Shown piece by piece: positions 6,470 through 15,089 of a DNA stretch of 64,000 nucleotides. The stretch covers positions 288,446-352,445 of the forward strand of contig NZ_LMIA01000013.1 in assembly GCF_001428565.1 (NCBI RefSeq), given 5' to 3'. The stretch is from Nocardioides sp. Root190 (GTDB lineage Bacteria; Actinomycetota; Actinomycetes; Propionibacteriales; Nocardioidaceae). Made by a program: the position numbers and the translations under genes. The notes beneath the pieces were generated by a model. It searched no databases, was not told where the DNA came from, and saw only the letters and a list, made by a program, of their open reading frames with translations. Within the stretch, counting starts at the first letter, position 1; the number at the start of each line of letters is the position of its first letter.

Positions 6470-8167
6470 CTACCTCCGGACGACGCGGATGGACACCGCC
6501 TTCGAGACCTTCATCGTCCGCGCGTCCCCGGCGTACGCGACGACGGCGCGGAAGGTGCCGGGCTTGCGGAAGGCGGGGAGGCGGACGGTGACCTTGCCGC
6601 CGCTCAGCCGGCCGGCGTACGTCTTGCCCAGCACCGTCACCCGGACCACGCCCGACGGCGCGAAGCCGGCGGCGCGGACGGCGACGACGACGGTGGGGCG
6701 CGTCTTGCGCTTCACGATCTTCGAGGGCTGCACGACGACTGCCATCGTTGAGACGGCCTTGGCCACGACGACCTTGCCGACGGTGCTGTTGCTCGGCAGG
6801 ACGGTGGGGCTGCCGAGGTAGCGGGCCTGGACGGTGCGGGTGCCGACGGTGCTGAACGGGCCGACCTTGGCGCTCGCCCTGCCGTCCACCACGGCGACAG
6901 TCGCCTTCTTCACACCAGCAACCCAGATCTCCGCCTGGCCGTCGACTTCGGTCTCGGGGGTGGTCTCACCAGCGGTGACGGCCACGGTCACGACCGAGCT
7001 TCCGCTGCCGGCGCGGATCGTGGTCGGCTTGATGAGCATCGTGGTCGTCGACGCGACCGGGTCCGGGACCTCCGGCTCGACGCCGGCCCTGATCCGGATG
7101 GTGCGGAAGTCGACGGCGTCGAGGAAGCTGCGGTTCTCCAGGCCGATGAAGCCGTTGGCCGGCACCGCGCCCGCGAAGCTGTTGACCAGCTCGCCGTTGA
7201 GCCGCACGACCACACCCGTCGGGGTCACCTCGATCCGGTAGGTGTTCCACTCCCCCACACCCCGCACCGCGGCGGACAGCGCCGCCGCGTCGGCCGGCAC
7301 CTGCGCGCCGCCAGCGGGCTCGATCACGCCGGTGTCGTCAGCGCCGATCCTGATCCGGACTCCGCCGGTCGGCGTCGCGCCGCGGGTCGAGGAGCCGAGA
7401 TGGATGCTCGAGTCGTCGTTGGAGTCGTTGCGCCGCCAGTCCACCTCGAGCGTGTACGGCGCCACCTGCTGCTGCGTGAACCAGGTGGCTCCCGCGCCGC
7501 GGATGCTGCGGATGGTGCAGTCGGTCTGGCGACCGAAGCCGCCCGCGCCGGCCTTGCGCCAGCCGTCGAAGGTCGCGAACGTGCCGTCGAACAGGCTCGT
7601 CCACCCCTCACCGGGCGCCGTCGCGACGCACGGGTCCGGGGTGGCACCGCCGACCTGGATCGCGTCGAAGTTGAGCCGGCAGAGGTCGATCCCGCGGTCG
7701 CACTGGATCGCGAGGGTGTTCTGCCCCTCGACCAGCGTCACCTGGGTCGACGCGAACTGCCACGCCTCCCAGTCACCGAAGCTCGTCATCGGGTAGGCCA
7801 CCTGCTGCCGCGCGCCGTTGGCGAGCAGGCCCATCGAGCGGGTGACGTTCTCCTCGGCGCTGAGCGGCCCGGCGGCGTACCTGATGTGGACCGGGTACAC
7901 CCCCGCCGCCGGCGCGGTGAACGTCATCGTCGAGGTCATCCCGGTCTCACGGAACGTGTAGGAGCCCGTGCCGGAGAAGTTGCCGTGGTCGCCGGAGTTG
8001 AGCGCCGGTCCCCCGCTGATCGCGCCGTCCTCGACCTCGAGCCACGCGATCACCTCGTCCCCCGGGGCCACCGCCGCGCCGGCCGGCGCGAGGGGCGAGG
8101 CGGTCGCTGCGAGCAGCGAGGCGACGGCGGCTGCGGTCGCCACCAGGGTCCGGGAGAGGGCACTCAT
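6470..8167 (-). CDS. Secreted multidomain protein with CBM-like, DUF1080-like and Ig-like regions
   Basis: A 565-residue exported protein. Residues 1-32 form a Sec signal peptide (hydrophobic AAAVASLLAATAS, then an Ala-rich cleavage region). Residues about 40-175 resemble a carbohydrate-binding jelly-roll of the CBM6/CBM35 kind. WTSLFDGTFATFDGWRKAG at about 187 starts a concanavalin-like DUF1080 (3-keto-disaccharide hydrolase) region with SSIHLGSSTRG further on. The last 190 residues are two bacterial Ig-like repeats rich in Val, Thr and Lys. It probably binds or degrades extracellular polysaccharide. The domain calls are by pattern; a non-enzymatic adhesive role is possible. Transcription ends at the repeat copy at 6422-6459. 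Confidence 0.75.
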   Translation of the reverse strand: MSALSRTLVATAAAVASLLAATASPLAPAGAAVAPGDEVIAWLEVEDGAISGGPALNSGDHGNFSGTGSYTFRETGMTSTMTFTAPAAGVYPVHIRYAAGPLSAEENVTRSMGLLANGARQQVAYPMTSFGDWEAWQFASTQVTLVEGQNTLAIQCDRGIDLCRLNFDAIQVGGATPDPCVATAPGEGWTSLFDGTFATFDGWRKAGAGGFGRQTDCTIRSIRGAGATWFTQQQVAPYTLEVDWRRNDSNDDSSIHLGSSTRGATPTGGVRIRIGADDTGVIEPAGGAQVPADAAALSAAVRGVGEWNTYRIEVTPTGVVVRLNGELVNSFAGAVPANGFIGLENRSFLDAVDFRTIRIRAGVEPEVPDPVASTTTMLIKPTTIRAGSGSSVVTVAVTAGETTPETEVDGQAEIWVAGVKKATVAVVDGRASAKVGPFSTVGTRTVQARYLGSPTVLPSNSTVGKVVVAKAVSTMAVVVQPSKIVKRKTRPTVVVAVRAAGFAPSGVVRVTVLGKTYAGRLSGGKVTVRLPAFRKPGTFRAVVAYAGDARTMKVSKAVSIRVVRR

Positions 8168-8315
8168 GCTCGGAAGATATGGCGGAGGTCACATCACAGT
8201 CAAGAACCATGTCCACGTTCATGAATCATATGGCCCCAAAGTTCACGTCCTCGAACCATCGTCGGACGCTCGGAGGCACCCTCTAGGGTCGACGCAGGAC
8301 CATCGAGGAGGACAC

Positions 8316-9281
8316 GTGGCGTCGTACACGACCAAGGGCAAGGCGTTCGACCGGGACATGAACTACATCCCCGACCGGATCACCCGCGAGCCGGGCCGCA
8401 GCCAGGACCCGTACGCCGGCAGGGAGCTCGAGGCGCCGACCTGGCCGGTCGAGCCGGGCCGCTACCGCCTGGTCGCGGCGCGCGCATGCCCCTGGGCCAA
8501 CCGGGCGATCATCGTGCGCCAGCTGCTCGGCCTGGAGGACGTCATCTCGATGGGCCTGACCGGCCCCACCCACGACCCCAGCAGCTGGACCTTCGACCTC
8601 GACCCCGGTGGTGTCGACCCCGTCCTGGGCTACGAGCGGATCCAACAGGCGTACTTCGCCCGCTACCCCGACTACCCGCGCGGCATCACCGTCCCTGCGA
8701 TGGTCGACGTGCCGACGAAGGCCGTCGTCACCAACGACTTCCCGTGGATCACCCACGACTTCTACTTCGAGTGGCGCGACCACCACCGCCCCGACGCGCC
8801 GGACCTGTGGCCCGAGGACTGCCGCGAGGAGATGGAGGAGGTGATGAAGCGCGTCTTCACCGAGGTCAACAACGGCGTCTACCGCTGTGGGTTCGCCGGC
8901 TCGCAGGACGCGTACGACGCGGCGTACGACCGTCTCTGGACCGCGCTGGACTGGCTCGAGGAGCGCCTCACCGACCGGCGCTACCTGATGGGCGAGCGGA
9001 TCACCGAGGCCGACGTCCGACTGTTCACGACGCTGGCGCGCTTCGATCCCGTCTACCACGGCCACTTCAAGTGCAACCGCAACAAGCTGGTCGAGATGCC
9101 GGCGCTGTGGGGCTACGCGCGCGACCTGTTCCAGACGCCCGGCTTCGGCGACACGATCGACTTCGAGCAGATCAAGCAGCACTACTACGTCGTCCACAAG
9201 GACATCAATCCCACCGGGATCGTGCCGAAGGGGCCGGAGCTGGAGAGCTGGACAAGCGCTCACGGGCGCGAGCGCCTCTGA
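8316..9281 (+). CDS. Xi-class glutathione S-transferase / thiol-quinone reductase
   Basis: A 321-residue protein with the full xi-class (glutathionyl-hydroquinone reductase, YqjG/EcmB-like) layout. RACPWANRAII at about residue 56 holds the CPWA active-site motif with Cys58; VTNDFPWITHDFYFEW and the C-terminal helical domain (ITEADVRLFTTLARFDPVYHGHFKCN) are strongly family-specific. The enzyme reduces thiol-conjugated quinones. Actinobacteria use mycothiol instead of glutathione, so the natural thiol is probably mycothiol (inference). The GTG at 8316 is chosen for its GAGGAGGA ribosome binding site; the frame extends further upstream without family similarity. It stands alone, divergent from the secreted protein gene. 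Confidence 0.88.
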   Translation: MASYTTKGKAFDRDMNYIPDRITREPGRSQDPYAGRELEAPTWPVEPGRYRLVAARACPWANRAIIVRQLLGLEDVISMGLTGPTHDPSSWTFDLDPGGVDPVLGYERIQQAYFARYPDYPRGITVPAMVDVPTKAVVTNDFPWITHDFYFEWRDHHRPDAPDLWPEDCREEMEEVMKRVFTEVNNGVYRCGFAGSQDAYDAAYDRLWTALDWLEERLTDRRYLMGERITEADVRLFTTLARFDPVYHGHFKCNRNKLVEMPALWGYARDLFQTPGFGDTIDFEQIKQHYYVVHKDINPTGIVPKGPELESWTSAHGRERL

Positions 9282-9304
9282 CCCAGCGGCGACCCAGCGG
9301 CGAC

Positions 9305-10561
9305 TCAGAGCTCGCCGACCCGCTTCATCACCGGGGTGGCGAGCGTGCCGTGGATGAAGACCGACGCCACCACGGTGAAGGCGATCGTCGACCACATCCA
9401 GTCCGAGCCCAGGCTCGGGACCTCCCCGGCCGCGTAGGCGATGTAGTAGACCGAGCCGACCCCGCGCACGCCGAAGAATGCGACCGCCCAGCGCTGTCGG
9501 CCGGTCAGTGACGAGGTCGAGCCCACGAGGGACAGCGCCCCGGCGATCGGGCGGATCACGAGGATGAGCGCCAGCCCGATCAGCACACTGCGCCAGTCGA
9601 GGTGCTCCAGGAGGCCACGGCTCAGGGCGATGCCCAGCACCAGCAGGAGCAGCAGCGTGAGCAGGCGCTCCAGCCGCTCGGTCACCTCGTGCATCGCCGC
9701 GTGGTAGTCGTGCGAGCGCTCCGCCGAGCGGAACGTCACCGCACACACGAAGACCCCCAGGAAGCCGTAGCCGCCCAGTGCCTCCACCAGGCCGTACGCC
9801 GTCACGAGCGCCGCGAGCGAGGTCAGCGCCTCGCCCCGCTCCGCGACCCTCAGCGATCGGCTCGACGAGCGGAAGGCGACCTTCGCGAGCGCCCAGCCGA
9901 CCGCCCAGCCCACGGCGACACCGATGACGACCTTGCCGATCGCGAACCACCCCACCCAGTGCGCCCAGTCCGAGAGGGCGGTGTGGCCGGCGGCGACCAT
10001 GATCGCGAGGTGGACGAACGGGAAGGCGAGGGCGTCGTTGAGTCCCGCCTCGCTGGTCAGCGTGAACCGCACCTCGTCGGGCTCGTCGACCTCGTGGTTC
10101 CCCGTCTGCGGGCCGGCGACCTGGACGTCGGAGGCGAGCACGGGATCGGTCGGCGCCAGGGCAGAGCCGATGAGGAGTGCCGCGCCGGCCGTGAGCCCGA
10201 CGGCGACACCGAGGAGCGCGACGGCGGCGATGCAGAGCGGCATGGCGATGCCGATCACCCGCCACGTCGTCCCCCAGGTTGCCCACGAGGCGCGCTTGAA
10301 GAGGTTCAGCGGACGGTCCAGCGCGAGACCCACGCCCATCAGCGCGACGATCACGACCAGCTCGGTCACGTGCTCGATGAGCGCGCGGTTCTCCAAGGGG
10401 TCGAGCGGCATGCCGTCCGGCAGCGGGGTCAGGCCGACCACGAACCCGACAGCGACCAGCACCATCGGCGAGGACACCGCCCACTGGCGGAGCAGGACAG
10501 GCAGCACGATCGCGAGGAGCAGGCTGACACCGACGACGAGGTAGACGAGGTCGGCGGTCAC
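9305..10561 (-). CDS. CPA1-type cation:proton antiporter (NhaP/KefB-like)
   Basis: A 418-residue membrane protein with about 12 hydrophobic segments starting directly at the N-terminus. ALIGSALAPTDPVLASDVQV carries the proton-antiporter motif with the paired acidic residue, and SEAGLNDALAFPFVHLAIM is the second conserved half-helix region of the Na+/H+ exchanger fold. It would exchange Na+ or K+ for protons at the cytoplasmic membrane. The start is a GTG at 10561. No C-terminal TrkA/RCK domain is present. It ends 24 bp from the convergent xi-GST gene. Confidence 0.88.
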   Translation of the reverse strand: MTADLVYLVVGVSLLLAIVLPVLLRQWAVSSPMVLVAVGFVVGLTPLPDGMPLDPLENRALIEHVTELVVIVALMGVGLALDRPLNLFKRASWATWGTTWRVIGIAMPLCIAAVALLGVAVGLTAGAALLIGSALAPTDPVLASDVQVAGPQTGNHEVDEPDEVRFTLTSEAGLNDALAFPFVHLAIMVAAGHTALSDWAHWVGWFAIGKVVIGVAVGWAVGWALAKVAFRSSSRSLRVAERGEALTSLAALVTAYGLVEALGGYGFLGVFVCAVTFRSAERSHDYHAAMHEVTERLERLLTLLLLLVLGIALSRGLLEHLDWRSVLIGLALILVIRPIAGALSLVGSTSSLTGRQRWAVAFFGVRGVGSVYYIAYAAGEVPSLGSDWMWSTIAFTVVASVFIHGTLATPVMKRVGEL

Positions 10562-10610
10562 CTCCGGGTGCTACCCGATCCGGCTGGGTTCATCGGACGA
10601 GGCGCCTTGC

Positions 10611-10826
10611 CGTTGGTCGAGGAGGCCGCCGCCCGTTGGTCGAGGAGGCCGCCCGCGGCCGTCTCGAGACCCGGCGGGACGGTGCACCTGCCCGACCGGG
10701 CAGGTTCCGGCACCGGAGCGGGAGGTCTCGAGACGGTCGCTGCGCGACCTCCTCGACCAACGAGAGGGTTCCGGCACCGGAGCGGGAGGTCTCGAGACGG
10801 TCGCTGCGCGACCTCCTCGACCAACG
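10611..10826. repeat. Palindromic repeat cluster, site 3
   Basis: A partial reversed copy at 10611-10630 is followed by a reversed copy at 10634-10672 with inner hairpin GGCCGC-CC-GCGGCC, then two forward copies (10724-10762 and 10788-10826) with inner hairpin GGTCGC-TGC-GCGACC. The forward copies are part of a 64-bp tandem unit that begins GGTTCCGGCACCGGAGC. The stretch 10634-10762 is an inverted pair around a spacer with its own 9-bp hairpin (10686-10705). The cluster fills the whole gap between the acyl-CoA dehydrogenase stop and the antiporter start. Confidence 0.9.
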
Positions 10827-10828
10827 GG

Positions 10829-12628
10829 TCAGAGGGTGGCGGGGTCGACCTCGTTGAAGAGCTGGTCACCGCTGGCCAGGAGGTCCAGTACCGGGCCGAC
10901 CTTCGGGAGCTCATGGGTGAGGAAGTAGCGGCCGGCGGCCCGCTTGCCGTCGTAGAACGCGCCCTCCTTGCCGTGCGCGGCCAGCATCTGCTCGAGCCAG
11001 ATCCAGGCGACGACCACATGACCGGCGGCCTCGAGCCCGTAGGTCGCATTGGCCAGCGCCACCCGCGGGTCGCCCGAGGACCACGCGGCAGCGACGGCCT
11101 GCACCAGTGACTCCAGCCCACCGGCGAGCCGGAAGGCGTGCTCGCGCATCGTCGCGTCGGCATCGCCCGCGCGCGCGATCGTGTCGTCGATCGCGTCCTT
11201 CAGCAGCTGGAGACCGCGACCGCCGTCGAGGACGAGCTTGCGCCCGAGGAGGTCCTGGGCCTGGATCCCGTGGGTGCCCTCGTGGATCGGGTTGAGCCGG
11301 TTGTCGCGATAGAGCTGCTCGACGCCGTACTCACGCGTGTAGCCGTAGCCACCGTGCACCTGGATCGCGAGGTCGTTCGCCGCGAGGCACCACTGGGAGG
11401 GCCAGCTCTTCACGATCGGAGTGAGTACGTCGAGCAGCGCGCCCGCCTGTTCGCGCACCGCCGGGTCGGGGTGAGTCTCCTGGTCGTCGAGCAGGAGCGC
11501 GGCCTTCAGCACCAGCGCGAGCCCGCCCTCGACGTAGGACTTCGAGGCGAGCAGCATCCGACGCACGTCGGCGTGCTCGACGATCGGGATCGGCGCGGCC
11601 GCCGGGTCCTTCGCGCCGAGCGGTCGGCCCTGGACGCGATCCCGCGCGTAGGCGAGGGCACGGCGGTAGCCGGTGTAGCCGAGCGCGACAGCACCCGCCC
11701 CGACACCGATCCGCGCCTCGTTCATCATGTGGAACATGACGGTGAGGCCGCGGCCCTCCTCGCCCACCAGCTCCCCCACGGCGCCGGACGAACCGCCCGG
11801 CAGGTGGGTGCCCTCACCGAAGTTGAGGACCGTGTTGACGGTGCCCCGGAAACCCATCTTGTGGTTGATGCCGGCGAGCGTGACGTCGTTGCGTTCGCCG
11901 CGGGTGCCGTCGGCAGCCACGACGTACTTCGGTGTCGCGAACAGCGAGAGCCCCTTCACCCCGGCCGGCGCACCTTCCACCCGCGCCAGCACCAGGTGGA
12001 CGATGTTCTCGCCCAGCTCGTGGTCGCCGCCGGAGATCCACATCTTGTTGCCGAAGAGCCGGAACGTCCCGTCGGGCTGGCGCACTGCCCTGGTCGCGAC
12101 GTCCGCGAGCGAGGAGCCGGCCTGCGGCTCGGACAGGCACATCGTCCCGAACCAACGCCCCTCCAGCATCGGCGGCACGAAGCGCGCGACCTGCTCGGGT
12201 GAGGCGTGGGAGAGGAGGAGGTTGGCGTTGGCCATGGTGAGCATCGGGTAGCCCGAGCTGGAGACGTTCGCCGCCTGGAACCACGCGAAGCAGGCCTGCT
12301 GCACGACTCGAGGGACCTGGATCCCGCCGACGTCGGCGTCCATCGCGGCCGAGATCAGGCCGGCGTCCGCGAACGCCTTCAGCGCTGCGGCGACCTCGGG
12401 AATGATCGTGACCGTCTCGCCGTCGAACTGCGGCTCGTTCTCGTCGCTGAGCGCGTTGTGCGGGGCGAAGTGCTCCGCAGCCAGCGTCGCGGAGACGTCG
12501 AGCACGGCGTCGAAGGTGTCGCGCGAGTGCTCCACGAAGCGCTCGCGCGAGGTGAGCGAGGAGACCTCGAGCCACTCGTGGAGCAGGAACTCGACGTCGC
12601 GACGGGACAGGAGCAGGTCGGGGTCCAT
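10829..12628 (-). CDS. Long-form acyl-CoA dehydrogenase (~600 aa)
   Basis: A 599-residue flavoenzyme of the long acyl-CoA dehydrogenase subfamily common in actinobacteria. MCLSEPQAGSSLADVATRA is the FAD/substrate segment, KMWISGGDHELGENIVH the following conserved block, and LYRDNRLNPIHEGTHGIQAQDL contains the presumed catalytic glutamate. The extra C-terminal ~130 residues are the usual helical tail of this subfamily. It oxidises an acyl-CoA to the enoyl-CoA, passing electrons to ETF. The ATG at 12628 overlaps the TGA of the upstream AIM24 gene (TGATG), so translation is probably coupled; a GTG three bases earlier is the alternative. It is the last gene of the leftward AIM24 operon. Confidence 0.9.
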   Translation of the reverse strand: MDPDLLLSRRDVEFLLHEWLEVSSLTSRERFVEHSRDTFDAVLDVSATLAAEHFAPHNALSDENEPQFDGETVTIIPEVAAALKAFADAGLISAAMDADVGGIQVPRVVQQACFAWFQAANVSSSGYPMLTMANANLLLSHASPEQVARFVPPMLEGRWFGTMCLSEPQAGSSLADVATRAVRQPDGTFRLFGNKMWISGGDHELGENIVHLVLARVEGAPAGVKGLSLFATPKYVVAADGTRGERNDVTLAGINHKMGFRGTVNTVLNFGEGTHLPGGSSGAVGELVGEEGRGLTVMFHMMNEARIGVGAGAVALGYTGYRRALAYARDRVQGRPLGAKDPAAAPIPIVEHADVRRMLLASKSYVEGGLALVLKAALLLDDQETHPDPAVREQAGALLDVLTPIVKSWPSQWCLAANDLAIQVHGGYGYTREYGVEQLYRDNRLNPIHEGTHGIQAQDLLGRKLVLDGGRGLQLLKDAIDDTIARAGDADATMREHAFRLAGGLESLVQAVAAAWSSGDPRVALANATYGLEAAGHVVVAWIWLEQMLAAHGKEGAFYDGKRAAGRYFLTHELPKVGPVLDLLASGDQLFNEVDPATL

Positions 12629-13365
12629 CACTGCTGCTGGGCGCGGGCGACCAGGCGCTGACCGAGCAGTCCGGCCTGCTGCGTCGAGAGCAGGCTCGTC
12701 TGCTGCTCGATGAGCCGCATCAGCGCACCATCGGCGCGCTGCACCTCGCTCGACTGCATCAGGATCGTGCCGGAGCCGGTGAAGTCGAACTGGCGCTCCT
12801 CACCCGACTCCCGGCCGAACATGCCCTGCAGCATCGCGCCGAGCGAGGCGGTCATCCACTGCGCGTCGTAGTGGTGCGACGGCGAAGGGCAGTCGGCCCA
12901 GCCGAGCAGCGACTCCGGGTCGGCTCGGAACGGCGGCTCCACGAAGATCACCGGCCCGTTGGACGACGCGAGGAACTTGCCGGTGCCGAGCAGGGTGACG
13001 AAGCCCGGGACGATGGACTGCTTGAGCTCCAGCCCCGTCTCGAAGCCCATCAGGTTGGTCGCCCGGATCGTGAGGTTGCCGTCCTCGAGGTCGAAGGACT
13101 GCACGTCGTACCCGCGATCGGCGACGACGAGCTTGCCCTGACCCTCGGCGACCACCCAGTCCTGGATGTAGATCGGCGAGGAGAAGCGGCCGGCGATGAA
13201 GCCGTCGCGGCTGGCCCAGGCGGCGACGCCGTCGAAGTTGACGTTGCCGTAGTAGGCGATCATCGCGCCCTTCGACACGAACCACCGACCGTTGAGGTCG
13301 ATGGAGAACGCGTAGGCATTGACGTTGTCGTTGGCCGGAAGGCTCTGGGCGTCCCAGGTCTGCAT
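12628..13365 (-). CDS. AIM24-family protein, third in tandem
   Basis: A 245-residue protein of the AIM24/TIGR00266 family, a beta-rich fold related to tryptophan-RNA-attenuator-like domains. Recognisable parts are SIDLNGRWFVSKGAMIAYYGNVNF near the N-terminus, GQGKLVVADRGYDVQSFDLEDG in the middle and GSGTILMQSSE at the end of the fold. A C-terminal Gln-rich helix (LIEQQTSLLSTQQAGLL) follows. The cellular role is unknown; yeast Aim24 is a mitochondrial inner-membrane organiser. It has a GGGGAG ribosome binding site and overlaps the acyl-CoA dehydrogenase start. It is the most diverged of the three copies. Confidence 0.85.
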   Translation of the reverse strand: MQTWDAQSLPANDNVNAYAFSIDLNGRWFVSKGAMIAYYGNVNFDGVAAWASRDGFIAGRFSSPIYIQDWVVAEGQGKLVVADRGYDVQSFDLEDGNLTIRATNLMGFETGLELKQSIVPGFVTLLGTGKFLASSNGPVIFVEPPFRADPESLLGWADCPSPSHHYDAQWMTASLGAMLQGMFGRESGEERQFDFTGSGTILMQSSEVQRADGALMRLIEQQTSLLSTQQAGLLGQRLVARAQQQ

Positions 13366-13378
13366 CGGTGCTCCCCTC

Positions 13379-14023
13379 TCAGAACTTCTGCTCGCTGGCC
13401 TGGACGAAGACCGTCCCCTGCCCGGTCAGCTTCAGCTGGAACGCCTCACCCGAGCCCCGGCCGACGGCGTCGCGCCAGCCGACCTTGGCGGAGAGGTCGA
13501 CCGAGATGTTGCCGACGTGGCCGACGTAGGCCTGGGGGTCGACCGACACGCCCTCGCCCGCCACCTGGATCGGGTAGGTGCCGCCGTGCGAGAGCAGGGC
13601 CACGGCCCCGACCCCGGACACCTTGGTCGTGAAGAGGCCCTGGCCGGTCATTGCACCACGCACCGCGGCCCGCATGCCGCCCTGCCCGATGAACTCGACA
13701 CCCGTCTGCAGGGTCGCGTCGTGGGCGAGCAGCCGGTCGGCCTCGCAGGTGAGCGGGCCGGTGCCGTCGAGCTGGACCACGGTGACGTAGAGACCCTGGA
13801 AGCCGTAGAGCACCTGGCCGGTGCCCTCGGTCGCCATCATCGGGTTGGACTCGCCCGAGAGCGCCGCGCCGACGAATCCGCCGACCCCGCCACCCTGCCC
13901 TGCGACCGGGCGGAAGGTCACGGCGCCGGTGTAGCCGAGCATCGCCCCGCGACGCGCGATCACGGCCGTCCCCTGCGCGACGTTGGCGCGCACCACCTTG
14001 GCGTTGACCTGTTCGAAAGCCAT
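13379..14023 (-). CDS. AIM24-family protein, second in tandem
   Basis: A 214-residue AIM24 protein. KVVRANVAQGTAVIARRGAM, YTGAVTF and the Gly-rich segment GQGGGVGGFVGAALSGESNPMM match the family and the neighbouring paralogue; GQGTVFVQASEQKF is the closing strand. The ATG at 14023 is preferred to the GTG at 14032 because GAGAGG lies at ribosome-binding distance before it and because it clears the upstream stop at 14029. The gap to the next gene is 13 bp. Function is unknown; a membrane-surface or scaffold role is sometimes suggested for the family. Confidence 0.85.
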   Translation of the reverse strand: MAFEQVNAKVVRANVAQGTAVIARRGAMLGYTGAVTFRPVAGQGGGVGGFVGAALSGESNPMMATEGTGQVLYGFQGLYVTVVQLDGTGPLTCEADRLLAHDATLQTGVEFIGQGGMRAAVRGAMTGQGLFTTKVSGVGAVALLSHGGTYPIQVAGEGVSVDPQAYVGHVGNISVDLSAKVGWRDAVGRGSGEAFQLKLTGQGTVFVQASEQKF

Positions 14024-14028
14024 CGTCG

Positions 14029-14646
14029 TCACCTCTCCGCGGGCTGGATGAGGACGGTGCCGGCACCGTCGAAGCGGAGGCTGAACGGCTCGCCGGTGCC
14101 CTCGCCGACCAGCGACTTCCAGGACACCCCCGAGACGAGGTTCATCGTCATCTGGCCGAAGGACGCCACGAACGCATCAGGATCGACGACCACCGGGACA
14201 CCCGGCTGGACCCCCAGCGCGATCAGCGGACCGTCGGAGGTGATCGCCACCTGGCCCTGCCCCGTCACCGTGGTCGTCGCCAGGCCCTGGCCGCTCGTCA
14301 TGCCCTGCAGGCCGGCGAACTTCACGTCGAGCGTGAGGCCGCCGGTGACGGCCAGGATGTGCTCGGACTCGACGGCGAGGGTGTCGCCGGTCAGGTCGAT
14401 GACGCTCACGTCCATCGCATCGACCGCGAACGTGACCCGTCCGGACCCGACGCACTCCATCAGCTTGATCGACTCGCCCGAGACCTTCTGCTTCAGCGCG
14501 GCCTTGAAGCCGCCACCGCCGCCCATGCCGGCGTGCTTGAAGTCGACGTTGCCGGTGTAGGCGACCATCGAGCCGGAGGCGGCCCTGATCGTCTCACCGG
14601 CGAGGTCGGCGTGGAGGAGCCGCTTGTCCGCGGTCAACGTCACCAT
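14029..14646 (-). CDS. AIM24-family protein, first in tandem
   Basis: A 205-residue AIM24 protein. RLLHADLAGETIRAASGSMV, YTGNVDFKHAG, the Gly-rich GGGGGFKAALKQKVSGES and the closing GAGTVLIQPAER are the family blocks and line up with the following paralogue. The ATG at 14646 is used; the frame extends upstream into low-complexity arginine-rich codons overlapping the preceding gene. It lies 35 bp after the SOS-box gene and is followed within 6 bp by the next AIM24 start. The three paralogues are clearly different from each other, so the tandem is old or was acquired as a set. Confidence 0.85.
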   Translation of the reverse strand: MVTLTADKRLLHADLAGETIRAASGSMVAYTGNVDFKHAGMGGGGGFKAALKQKVSGESIKLMECVGSGRVTFAVDAMDVSVIDLTGDTLAVESEHILAVTGGLTLDVKFAGLQGMTSGQGLATTTVTGQGQVAITSDGPLIALGVQPGVPVVVDPDAFVASFGQMTMNLVSGVSWKSLVGEGTGEPFSLRFDGAGTVLIQPAER

Positions 14647-14681
14647 GCGGGACAACCTATCGAGCCGACGTGACGTCTGCG

Positions 14682-15089
14682 CTACATCGCGGCCAACGGC
14701 GGTTCGGCGGCGGTCACGATGCCCAGCACCTCGGTGGTCGGACCGAGCCACATGCCGCCGCGGTCCCAGCGCAGGACCGCCCGCCCGAAGCGGAGGTCGA
14801 AGACCCCCACCACCGCCTGCTCCCCCGCCCGGACGAGTACGACGTCGCCGCGCACCGGACGGCGGCCCGACTCGGTCGCCGTCACCTCCGTGCCGGCCGG
14901 CAGGCCACGGGCCGCCAGGGCATCGGTGGTGATCCGGTGGGGCAGGGCGCCGATCACGGCGGGCCCGCGGACAGCGCGGGTCGATCGCGACGGACGCACC
15001 GACGGGCGGTCGGGGCCAGTGGCGCCGTCCCCGGGGACCTCGAACGGCAGGACGGCCTGGCCGTCATCCGCCGGTCGTTCCGAACGCAT
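14682..15089 (-). CDS. Small protein with S24/S26-like fold, catalytic residues absent; SOS-box-controlled
   Basis: A 135-residue protein. The first 45 residues are Pro/Arg-rich and low in complexity. The C-terminal half (LPAGTEVTATESGRRPVRGDVVLVRAG, VVGVFDLRFGRAVLRWDRGGMWLG) looks like the barrel of S24/S26 peptidases such as LexA, where GDVVLVR is a hallmark strand, but the serine (GDSM) and lysine positions are not conserved. It is therefore probably not a protease; this is a weak fold guess. Its ATG at 15089 lies inside a LexA-type operator (15080-15095), implying a leaderless, DNA-damage-controlled transcript. It heads the AIM24/acyl-CoA dehydrogenase operon. Confidence 0.6.
   Translation of the reverse strand: MRSERPADDGQAVLPFEVPGDGATGPDRPSVRPSRSTRAVRGPAVIGALPHRITTDALAARGLPAGTEVTATESGRRPVRGDVVLVRAGEQAVVGVFDLRFGRAVLRWDRGGMWLGPTTEVLGIVTAAEPPLAAM

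Noticed and set aside
8283..10484. 733-codon minus-strand frame across the xi-GST and antiporter genes
   Set aside because: It overlaps two clear genes in other frames and has no recognisable domain.
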